Positions 53,938-62,600 of a stretch of DNA of 64,000 bases are shown here, piece after piece. Source of the DNA: Spartobacteria bacterium LR76 (lineage in GTDB: Bacteria; Verrucomicrobiota; Verrucomicrobiia; Chthoniobacterales; Terrimicrobiaceae); assembly GCA_003054655.1 (NCBI GenBank), contig QAYZ01000016.1:248001-312000 (forward strand), in the 5' to 3' direction. Within the stretch, counting starts at the first letter, position 1; each line of letters starts with the position of its first letter. The translations under genes were made by a program, and so were the position numbers. Below the pieces are notes generated by a model, which made no database searches, had not been told where the DNA came from, and worked only from the letters and a program-made list of their open reading frames with translations.

Positions 53938-54975
53938 ATGAGCAAGGGAAAGAAATGGCTGGTTCCATTCGGGACGCTCTCGGAGCCCCGGCAGTTGATT
54001 CTGCTGTGGATCTCCTTTACCCTCCCGCTGGCGGTCTGGGCGATCGTCAGTTATGTGCCGTTCGTCTGGCACCCGCTGGTGAAGATCGATGATCCGGGCG
54101 ACGTTTCGTATTTCACCCGCGACGCGCTGATCGAGCGCACGACTTTCAAAGCTGAGAATGCGAAGCTGGCAGCCTCGGGCGGTCACATCGCCACCGGCAC
54201 CCCGGCGAATCCGGTCTTTCTTCCCGCACCTCATGAGGTAGCTGTTGCCTTTTACAAAAGCTTCACCACGCCGCCCAAGCGAAAGGGCGACAAGTGGCTG
54301 CATGAAAGCCTCTGGCAAAGTATCCAGGTCATCTTCTGGGGCTTTCTCTGGAGTTCCGTCGTAGGGGTTCCAATCGGCATCCTCTGCGGCACCTTTCCGT
54401 TTTTTTCCCGCATCACCGAGCCTTTTGTGGACTTTACCCGCTACATGCCTGCGCCGGCCTTTGGCGCGCTGGCGGTGGCTGTCCTCGGTATTTACGAAGC
54501 ACCAAAGATCGCCATTATTTTCATCGGCACGTTCTTTCAGCAGGTGCTGGTGATAGCCAATACGACCCGCAAACTGGATACATCCCTTGTTGAAGCAGCG
54601 CAGACGCTGGGTGCGAATCGCCGCCAGCTCCTGTTTCGCGTGGTCGTGCCTGGCATCGCGGTTGACCTCTACAATGACATGCGCATCCTGCTCGGTTGGG
54701 CCTGGACCTACCTGATCGTGGCGGAGTACATCGGTGCCAGCTCCGGCATCACGTTCTTCATCAACCAGCAGGCGAAGTACCGCATCTACGACAATGTCTT
54801 CGCGGCCATCATCATCATTGGCATCATTGGCTTTACCTCCGACCGTATCCTTGACTGGATCGGCCGCCAGCTTTTCCCATGGCAGAAGGGCGTGAAGAAG
54901 TCGCTCCTGCGCGCCATCCTCGATCGTCGTCGTAACAGCACACAGAACACGGAGACAGCCAATGCAAACGCTTAA
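53938..54975 (+). CDS. ABC transporter permease, SsuC/TauC type
   Basis: The 345-residue protein has about six to seven membrane helices and the binding-protein-dependent permease loop [21 protein letters not shown] around residue 220. An extended periplasmic loop between helix 1 and 2 (residues 45-110) is longer than in SsuC. It forms the import channel as a homodimer. It overlaps the ATPase gene by 14 bp. Confidence 0.88.
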   Translation: MSKGKKWLVPFGTLSEPRQLILLWISFTLPLAVWAIVSYVPFVWHPLVKIDDPGDVSYFTRDALIERTTFKAENAKLAASGGHIATGTPANPVFLPAPHEVAVAFYKSFTTPPKRKGDKWLHESLWQSIQVIFWGFLWSSVVGVPIGILCGTFPFFSRITEPFVDFTRYMPAPAFGALAVAVLGIYEAPKIAIIFIGTFFQQVLVIANTTRKLDTSLVEAAQTLGANRRQLLFRVVVPGIAVDLYNDMRILLGWAWTYLIVAEYIGASSGITFFINQQAKYRIYDNVFAAIIIIGIIGFTSDRILDWIGRQLFPWQKGVKKSLLRAILDRRRNSTQNTETANANA

Positions 54976-55846
54976 CCTGCCCAGCCACCTCGATCAGAGT
55001 CCGGAAGTCGCCGCCCGATTCTCCAAGCTCAAGAGCCGCCCGGTCATCCTCGACGTCAAACATCTCAACAAGACGTTCCACACCCACACGACGCTCAACG
55101 ACATCTCGCTCCAGGTTTTTCGTCGCGAGTTCATGTGCGTGGTCGGCCCGTCCGGTTGCGGTAAATCGACGCTCATCCGCATCATCGCGGGGCTGGAGAC
55201 ACCCACCTCGGGCGATGTGTTGCTGGAGGGAACCCAGGTTTCCGCCCCGGGCTCGGATCGCGGCATGGTCTTTCAAGGCTACACGCTCTTCCCCTGGCTC
55301 ACGGTGAAGAAGAACGTCATGTTTGGTCTCGAAATCGGAGGGCGTTCCCCGGTGGAATCCGAGAGCGAGGCGCGCCAGTGGATCGACCTCGTCGGACTCA
55401 GCAAATTCGAGAACTCCTATCCGCACGAACTCTCCGGCGGCATGAAGCAGCGCGTCGCCATCGCCCGCGCGCTGGCCAACAACCCGCGCATCCTGCTCAT
55501 GGATGAGCCTTTCGGTGCCCTTGATGCCCAGACGCGGTGCAAGATGCAGAGCTACCTGCTGGAGATCTGGAAGCGCGTGGACGTCACGATCATGTTTGTC
55601 ACGCATGATCTGGACGAGGCGATCTACCTTTCCGACCGCATCCTGGTGCTCGGCACCAACCCGAGCCGCATCATGGAGGTCATCGAGGTGCCCGTTCCGC
55701 GCCCGCGCAGTTCCAGCCAGTTTCTCTCACCCGAGTTCCTTGCCACCAAGGCCCGTCTTGAGGAACTGATCCACGGCACGGAAGAAGCTGAACCCATGCC
55801 GCTGCCGAAGATCCGTCTCACCCATGCGGGGGACGACGTGGAGTAG
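54962..55846 (+). CDS. ABC transporter ATP-binding protein, SsuB/TauB type
   Basis: The 294-residue ATPase has Walker [20 protein letters not shown], the Q-loop [16 protein letters not shown] signature [16 protein letters not shown] and Walker [16 protein letters not shown]. It powers the importer. The N-terminal segment of about 35 residues before the ABC domain is slightly longer than usual. The stop (TAG) directly abuts the trpB stop on the other strand (TAGCTA), leaving no space for a terminator between the two operons. Confidence 0.92.
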   Translation: MQTLNLPSHLDQSPEVAARFSKLKSRPVILDVKHLNKTFHTHTTLNDISLQVFRREFMCVVGPSGCGKSTLIRIIAGLETPTSGDVLLEGTQVSAPGSDRGMVFQGYTLFPWLTVKKNVMFGLEIGGRSPVESESEARQWIDLVGLSKFENSYPHELSGGMKQRVAIARALANNPRILLMDEPFGALDAQTRCKMQSYLLEIWKRVDVTIMFVTHDLDEAIYLSDRILVLGTNPSRIMEVIEVPVPRPRSSSQFLSPEFLATKARLEELIHGTEEAEPMPLPKIRLTHAGDDVE

Positions 55847-57058
55847 CTACACGCTCTTCTTCAGCAGGATCTCCGCAGCCTGCGAGACGTCTTTGTCGCC
55901 GCGACCGGAGAGATTGACGATCACGAGTTGATCAGGGCGCATCTTGGGCGCGACTTTGATCGCGTGAGCCACCGCATGGGATGACTCCAGCGCCGGGATG
56001 ATTCCCTCGACGGATGCCAACGTGCGGAAAGCAGCCAGCGCCTCATCGTCCGTGGCGTAGTCATACTCCGCCCGGCCGATTTCGCGCAGGTAGCAATGCT
56101 CCGGCCCCACTGCGGCGTAGTCGAGACCCGCCGAGATGGAGTGAGTCAATTCGATCTGTCCATCCTCGTCGGCCAGCAGCCATGTCTTTGCCCCCTGGAG
56201 CACGCCGAGGCGTCCGCCCTGGAAGCGCGCCGCATGGCGGCCCTTGATAATGCCCTCGCCACCCGCCTCCACGCCCACCAGACGCACGGAGGAGTCTTCA
56301 AGGAATGGGTAAAACAGGCCGATGGCATTGCTGCCGCCGCCCACGCAGGCCACGAGCAGGTCGGGCAGGCGGTTCTCTTTTTCCAGAATCTGCCGCCGCG
56401 CCTCGTCGCCGATGATGCGATGGAAATCACGCACCATCACAGGGTAGGGGTGCGCGCCGTAGGCGGTGCCGAGAATGTAGTGCGTCGAGCGGACATTCGT
56501 CACCCAGTCGCGCATCGCCTCGTTGACCGCTTCCTTCAGCGTGGCCTGACCAGCGGTCACGGGCACGACTTTCGCGCCGAGAAATTCCATGCGGGCCACG
56601 TTGAGCGCCTGGCGCTTCATGTCTACCGCGCCCATGTAAATCACACACTCGAAGCCAAACCGCGCCGCCACTGTCGCCGTCGCAACGCCGTGCTGGCCCG
56701 CGCCCGTCTCGGCGATGACGCGCTTCTTGCCCATGCGCCGGGCGAGGATGGCCTGCCCGATGGCGTTGTTGATCTTGTGCGCGCCGGTGTGCAGGAGGTC
56801 CTCCCGCTTGAGATAGATCTTGGCTCCACCCAGGTGCTTGGTCAGGCGTTCGGCATAGTAAAGCGGCGTCTCGCGGCCGCAGTAGTCGGTCAGCAGGTTC
56901 ATGTACTCCTGCTGAAACGCCGGGTCGTCCTTCGCCTTCAGATACTCCTCTTCGAGCTCCTCCAGGGCGCTATAAAGCGTCTCGGGAACGAACTTGCCCC
57001 CGTACTGGCCGAAGTGACCGGTGGCATCGGGCGCGTAGACAGGTGAAGGAGAGGACAT
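55847..57058 (-). CDS. trpB: Tryptophan synthase subunit beta
   Basis: At 403 residues the enzyme matches TrpB. The PLP lysine is in [23 protein letters not shown], and the cofactor phosphate loop is [14 protein letters not shown]. It joins indole and serine to tryptophan. The gene lies 3 bp after mutY on the minus strand and is probably cotranscribed with it; trpA is not adjacent. Confidence 0.96.
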   Translation of the reverse strand: MSSPSPVYAPDATGHFGQYGGKFVPETLYSALEELEEEYLKAKDDPAFQQEYMNLLTDYCGRETPLYYAERLTKHLGGAKIYLKREDLLHTGAHKINNAIGQAILARRMGKKRVIAETGAGQHGVATATVAARFGFECVIYMGAVDMKRQALNVARMEFLGAKVVPVTAGQATLKEAVNEAMRDWVTNVRSTHYILGTAYGAHPYPVMVRDFHRIIGDEARRQILEKENRLPDLLVACVGGGSNAIGLFYPFLEDSSVRLVGVEAGGEGIIKGRHAARFQGGRLGVLQGAKTWLLADEDGQIELTHSISAGLDYAAVGPEHCYLREIGRAEYDYATDDEALAAFRTLASVEGIIPALESSHAVAHAIKVAPKMRPDQLVIVNLSGRGDKDVSQAAEILLKKSV

Positions 57059-57061
57059 AAG

Positions 57062-58078
57062 TCAGCCAATATGCCCGTTTCTGATCAACGCTGCAACAGC
57101 TCGCCGATGCGGAGATGGCATTGGGGGCAATTCCGTGAGCGAAAAGCCCTTGAGCAACTCACCCTGTTTCGGCTCGGCATGGACGCTCATGGTCACCCGA
57201 TACCGGGTGATGGGGTAAATCTCCGTGTGCAGGAGCCGACCGCCTCCCTCCGAGGGAGGTAGCAGCCACATGCCTTTCCAGCGAGGGCCGTGGGAAGGTT
57301 CCAACCAGAGTTTCCCTTTCTCAAAAATGCAGGCCCGGCTTTCCGTGACGAATTCCACCTGGGGCCGCGCCCGCTTCACGGGTAACGCCTCCGGATTTTC
57401 CGCCCGGCAATCGAGCCGCACGGGGCATCCATCGCAATCCGGATTCCGCGCCGTGCAAACGAGCGCGCCCAGCTCCATCAGGGCCGAGGTGTGGAGGCGT
57501 CCCCCCTTGGCTGGCAGGAGCGCGCGCGCCGCATTTTCGAGAAAAACCTTCCCCGCCGCATCGTCGATCGGTTTTTGCCAGTTGTTCAGTCTTGCGAGCA
57601 CGCGGGCGATGTTGGCGTCGATCACCGTTTCCACGGCGTCGAAGGCAAACGCCGAGACCGCCCCGGCGGTGTAGTCGCCAACGCCCGGCAGCGCTCGCAG
57701 TTCCGCCCGCGTGCGGGGCACCATGCCCCCATGGCGCTCGACCACCGTCCTGGCCGCCGCATGGAGATTGCGCGCCCGGCTGTAGTACCCGAGCCCCTGC
57801 CAGAGATGCAGCACCTCCTCCTCGCTGGCCTCCGCGAGGTGCCGGACGGTCGGAAACCGCTCCATCCAGCGGTAAAAGTACGGCTTCACCGCTGCCACGG
57901 TCGTCTGTTGGAGCATAAACTCGGAGACGATGATGGCGTAAGCGTCGGTCGTCTCCCTCCACGGGAGCTTCCGACCGTTGCGCCGGAACCACCTGGCCAG
58001 CGACTGGCGAATTTTTTCCTCCGCCTCTGCCGTGCTCCGGGTATTACTGGGTGTTCCTGTGTCCGAAAAAGCCATCAC
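57062..58078 (-). CDS. mutY: A/G-specific adenine glycosylase
   Basis: The 338-residue DNA repair enzyme removes adenine mispaired with 8-oxoguanine. It shows the catalytic Glu region VSEFMLQQTTVAAVKPYF, the helix-hairpin-helix with catalytic Asp in LPGVGDYTAGAVSAFAFD, and the four-cysteine Fe-S cluster CTARNPDCDGCPVRLDC. A C-terminal NUDIX-like domain (LWLEPSHGPRWKGMWLLPP) recognises the oxidised base. The start region overlaps the divergent RNase HIII start by about 20 bp. trpB follows at 3 bp. Confidence 0.94.
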   Translation of the reverse strand: MMAFSDTGTPSNTRSTAEAEEKIRQSLARWFRRNGRKLPWRETTDAYAIIVSEFMLQQTTVAAVKPYFYRWMERFPTVRHLAEASEEEVLHLWQGLGYYSRARNLHAAARTVVERHGGMVPRTRAELRALPGVGDYTAGAVSAFAFDAVETVIDANIARVLARLNNWQKPIDDAAGKVFLENAARALLPAKGGRLHTSALMELGALVCTARNPDCDGCPVRLDCRAENPEALPVKRARPQVEFVTESRACIFEKGKLWLEPSHGPRWKGMWLLPPSEGGGRLLHTEIYPITRYRVTMSVHAEPKQGELLKGFSLTELPPMPSPHRRAVAALIRNGHIG

Positions 58079-58979
58079 TCTCTACAATACGCCGCTCACC
58101 TCCGAGCAAGCTGCGAAACTCAAGCTGCTGCTCCAGGCGGACGGTTACAAGTTCGAGACGCGTCCTTACACGCTTTTCTTTGCCCAGAAGGACAAATTGA
58201 CCATCGCGGTGTATGAAAAAGGACCGAAGGTCGTCGTTCAAGGCCGTGGTACGGAGGAATTTGTGCAGTATCGACTGGAACCCGAGATTCTCGGCGAGGC
58301 GAAGCTCGGCTACGACGAGGTGCTCAAGCCCGAGATGTTCGAGCCGCACTTCGGCATCGACGAAAGCGGCAAGGGCGACTTCTTCGGTCCGCTGGTCATC
58401 GCTGGAGCCTACGTCGACCGCGATATCGCTCAGCAGTTCAAGAAACTCGGCATCACCGACAGCAAGCGCATCAGTTCGGATAAGAAGATCCGCGACCTCG
58501 CCAAAGCCATTCGCGAATCCCGCACCCCGCAGAGCGTGGTCACCATCAGCCCCGACCGGTATAACGAGCTGTATAAAAAGATCGGCAACCTGAATCGCCT
58601 CCTCGCGTGGGGCCATGCTAGGATCATCGAGAATCTCTGCGAGTTGAAACCCGATTGCCCGCGCGCTCTTTCGGATAAATTCGCCGATGTGCGAGTCCTC
58701 CAGCGCGCTCTTATGGAAAAGGGCCGCGGCATCGTCCTCGACCAGCAGACCAAGGCGGAGTCCGACTACGCCGTCGCCGCCGCCTCCATCCTGGCTCGCG
58801 AGAAATTCATCGACTGGCTCGACGCCCACGGCAAAGAGGCCGGGGTGCCTCTCCTACGAGGTGTTTCCAAGGCGGTAAAGGCCGCCGGACGCCAGATCGC
58901 CCAGCAGGGCGGAAGCGAGGCCCTAGCGAAGTTCGCCAAGATGCATTTCAAGACCGCACAAGAGGTTCTCACCGATTAA
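58059..58979 (+). CDS. rnhC: Ribonuclease HIII
   Basis: The 306-residue enzyme has the TBP-like N-terminal domain of RNase HIII (ITLYNTPLTSEQAAKLKLLLQADGYKFETRPY) and the RNase H fold with FGIDESGKGDFFGPL and LGITDSKRISSDKKIRDLA. It cuts the RNA of RNA-DNA hybrids. I start at the GTG at 58059, which gives the family N-terminus; the frame is open back to 57978 inside mutY. The two divergent genes therefore share about 20 bp. RNase HIII is common in Bacillota and the PVC group. Confidence 0.93.
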   Translation: MSEKAITLYNTPLTSEQAAKLKLLLQADGYKFETRPYTLFFAQKDKLTIAVYEKGPKVVVQGRGTEEFVQYRLEPEILGEAKLGYDEVLKPEMFEPHFGIDESGKGDFFGPLVIAGAYVDRDIAQQFKKLGITDSKRISSDKKIRDLAKAIRESRTPQSVVTISPDRYNELYKKIGNLNRLLAWGHARIIENLCELKPDCPRALSDKFADVRVLQRALMEKGRGIVLDQQTKAESDYAVAAASILAREKFIDWLDAHGKEAGVPLLRGVSKAVKAAGRQIAQQGGSEALAKFAKMHFKTAQEVLTD

Positions 58980-58995
58980 CCCTCAAAGACTGACT

Positions 58996-59529
58996 ATGGA
59001 CATCAACGCCTGGACCCAAAATCTCCGACTGATCTACGACAAGGCCGTCAAATCCTACCAGGACGGCAATCGCGACCTCGCCTCCTACTTCAGCGACGCC
59101 GAAAAACTCTTTCTCGCCACGATCGGTCTGAAACCCATCAACGTCTATGACTACGCCGAGGATTTCGTGAAATACGGCGAACCGGACTGGGATACGTTCC
59201 TCCTCATCGTCGCCGCGCGCCGTGACTATTTTCTCTATGAGCAACAGGGCATGCCCAGCTCCGGGGAAATCGACGAAAGCGACCTCCCGCCCAAAACCTC
59301 GGACCTGGAGGGAGTCACCTGGCTTCCTCGTATTACCCGCAAGGCGAAGTGCTTCCTCCATGGCGACCTCTGCCACGACATCATGTACGGATGTAGCGGC
59401 GACCGGCGCTTTCTCAGGGAGCACAACCTCCATCCGGCCGACTTCCTGAGGGCGGTCTGGGCTTCTCACGGGGACGACCGGAAGGTGCTTGCCTTCGTCC
59501 GCAAGGTCGAGGGACGCCAAAGCGCTTAA
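58996..59529 (+). CDS. DUF5069-type protein of unknown function
   Basis: The 177-residue soluble protein has the recognisable core WLPRITRKAKCFLHGDLCHDIMYGCSGDRRFLREHNLHPADFLRAVW, as in DUF5069 proteins of Verrucomicrobia and Planctomycetes. These have no known function. Conserved Cys and His residues (CFLHGDLCHD) might bind metal. It lies 16 bp after rnhC and is probably cotranscribed. Confidence 0.7.
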   Translation: MDINAWTQNLRLIYDKAVKSYQDGNRDLASYFSDAEKLFLATIGLKPINVYDYAEDFVKYGEPDWDTFLLIVAARRDYFLYEQQGMPSSGEIDESDLPPKTSDLEGVTWLPRITRKAKCFLHGDLCHDIMYGCSGDRRFLREHNLHPADFLRAVWASHGDDRKVLAFVRKVEGRQSA

Positions 59530-59548
59530 CGCTCAAGACCTTCGTAAC

Positions 59549-59580
59549 GCGAATTTTTCGCAATTCCCGCGAGTTTTTTA
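59549..59580 (+). terminator. Possible rho-independent terminator upstream of gltB
   Basis: GCGAA-TTT-TTCGC (59549-59561) is a short hairpin followed, after 13 bases, by GAGTTTTTTA. The U-tract lies farther from the stem than in a classical terminator, so the call is weak. It lies 20 bp after the DUF5069-type gene stop and may separate that gene from gltB. Confidence 0.35.
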
Positions 59581-59679
59581 ATGACAATCTGCTCGCGTGG
59601 AATGAAATTTGCTGCCCAGTTTTTTCTCTGAAAACGCTGACCTGCTACTGCATCTCTGGAAACCTACGGGGAAACACAC

Positions 59680-62600
59680 ATGAATCAAAATAGCCTGAAT
59701 ACCGAAACGCTCCCAACTTGTATGTACCGTCCGGAGCACGAACATGATTCGTGCGGGGTGGGTTTCGTCGCTCAGGTCAGTGGACGCCGTTCCAACCGCA
59801 TCCTGCGCATGGGCCTCCGGTCCATCTGCAATCTCATGCACCGCGGCGCCCTCGACGCTGATGCCAAGACGGGTGACGGAGCCGGTATCCTGACCCAGAT
59901 CCCTTACAAACTCTTCGTGCCGGAGGTGACCCGCCTCGGCCACACGCTGTACAAGGAAAGCGATCTGGCTGTCGGTGTGCTCTTCCTGCCGCACGACAAT
60001 GCCTACGCCCAGGCTCGCGCCAAGGCCATCACCGAGGAGGTGCTGGAGAAGCGCGGTCTGTTCCTTTTCGGCTGGCGTGAGGTGCCCATCAATCTCCGCG
60101 TTCTCGGCGAAAAGGCCCAGACGACGCTGCCGCGCATCGAGCATGTCCTCATCGGCAAGCCCTGGGGCATGGCCGACGACGACTATGAGCGCCGCCTCTT
60201 CCTCGCTCGCAATGAGATCGAGGACATGGCCGCCGCCGCCAAGATCAACAATTTCTACATCCCGTCGTTCTCGCACCGCGTGATCGTCTATAAGGGATTG
60301 CTCGTCTCCGCCTCGGTCGAGAAGTTCTACCCGGACCTCTCGAATCCCGACTACGAGACCTCGATCTGCGTCTATCACCAGCGCTACAGCACGAACACCT
60401 TCCCGAAGTGGCCGCTCGCGCAGCCCTTCCGCATGCTCGCGCACAACGGTGAGATCAACACCGTGCGCGGCAACCGCATTTGGATGAGCGCCCGCGAGGC
60501 GGAGCTTCAGGCGGATTTCTGGGGCAAGGACATTGATCTGCTCAAGCCGATCATCCAGCCCGGCGGTTCCGACTCCGCCAGCCTCGACAACGCCCTCGAG
60601 GTTCTCACCATGAGCGGCCGCAGCCTGCTGCACGCCGTGACCATGCTCGTGCCCCCGGCCTGGAGCTCCGACAAGAGCCTGCCCAAGGTCGTGAAGGAGT
60701 TTTACGAATATCACCGCTGCATCTGCGAACCGTGGGACGGCCCCGCCGCCCTGTGCTTCAGCGATGGCATCACCGTCGGCGCTTCGCTCGACCGCAACGG
60801 TCTGCGCCCGGCTCGCTACAAGCTGACCGACGACGGTATCTTCGTTCTCGGTTCCGAGGTGGGTATTGACGGACTCGACCTCCGCAATGTCGTTGAGATG
60901 GGCCGTCTCGCCCCGGGCGAGATGATCGCCATCGACACGGCCGAGGGGACGCTGCTCCGCGACGCAGACATCAAGCTCGGCCTGGCTTCCCGCAAGCCGT
61001 ACGGCGAGTGGCTGGCCAACAACCTCGTGCGCTTCGAGCACACGAAGGAGGAGGAGCTCAAGCCCTCGGAGGGCGAGCTCGACATCATGTCGCTCACCCA
61101 GCAGCAGATCGCTTTCGGCTACTCCAGCGAGGAGCTCGATATGATCCTCAAGCCCATGTACAAGGATGGCGCGGAAGCCGTCGGCTCCATGGGCGATGAT
61201 ACGCCGCTCGCGGTGCTCTCGCTGCGTCCGCGTCTGCTCTACACCTACTTCAAGCAGCTCTTTGCCCAGGTGACGAATCCGCCGATCGATCCGATCCGCG
61301 AGAAGCTCGTCATGTCGCTCGCCACCATCATGGGATGGCGTCGCAACCTGCTCTCCGAGTCGCCCGAGCATTGCCATCAGGTCGTGATGGAGTCTCCGAT
61401 CATCTTTGACGCCGAGCTGAACAAGCTCCGCGCCATCGGCGGCGATTTTGAGTCGCACACCATTCCCTGTACGTGGCCCGTCTCGGAAGGTGCGGCTGGT
61501 CTGGAAAATGCCGTCCACCGCATCTGCCTCGAGGCGGAGAGCGCGGTCGACAATGGCGGTCGCCTGATCATTCTCTCCGATCGCGGAGTGGATCACCAGA
61601 ATGTGGCCGTGCCGATGCTCGTCGCCGTGGGTGCCGTGCATCATCACCTGAGCCGCGTCGGCAAGCGCATGCGCGCCAGCATTATCGCTGAGACCGCCGA
61701 GGCCCGTGACGTGCATCAGATCGCCTGCCTCATCGGCTACGGCGCGAGCGCCATCAACCCGTATCTCGCCTTCGAGACCGCTCGTGAGCTGATCGAGAAG
61801 GGCCAGGTCGAGGGTGGCTTCGCAGCCGCAGCCATCAACTACAAGAAGGCTCTCGAAAACGGCATCCTCAAGATCATGTCCAAGATGGGCATTTCGCTCG
61901 TGAGCAGCTATCGCGGCGCCCAGGTCTTCGAGGCAATCGGTGTTTCCACCAAGGTCATCGACGAGTGCTTCGCTGGCACCACGACCCAGATCCAGGGCGT
62001 TGGCTTCAACGAGATCGCTACGGAAAGCCTGACCCGCCATCATATGGCATTCGGCGAGGCTGTCCCGGTTGAGGAAGGCAAGCTGGAAGACCCCGGTTAC
62101 TACCGCGTGCGCCGCGGTGGCGAGCTCCACGCCGTCACTCCGCCGGTGCTCCAGAGCTTCCACACCTTCGTCGGCATCAAGGGCGAAGACAAAGCCGGCA
62201 AGTGGGAGGATTACCAGAAGTACGTCGACGCCGTGCTGACGAACCGTCCGCACTCGCTCCGCAACCTTCTGGACATGATTCCCGCCCCGACCGGCCCGGT
62301 GCCGATCGAGGAGGTCGAACCTATTGAGGATATCCGCCGCCGCTTTACCTCGGCGGGCATGTCGCTCGGCGCGTTGAGTCCCGAGGCTCACGAGGCCCTG
62401 GCCATCGCCATGAACCGCATCGGCGGCAAGTCGAACAGCGGTGAGGGTGGCGAGGACCCGGTGCGCTTCAAGCGCCGCGAGGACGGCGATTGGGCCAACA
62501 GCGCCATCAAGCAGATCGCAAGCGGTCGCTTCGGCGTCACGGCGGCCTATCTCGCCAGCGCGAAGGAAATCGAGATCAAGATGGCTCAGGGTGCCAAGCC

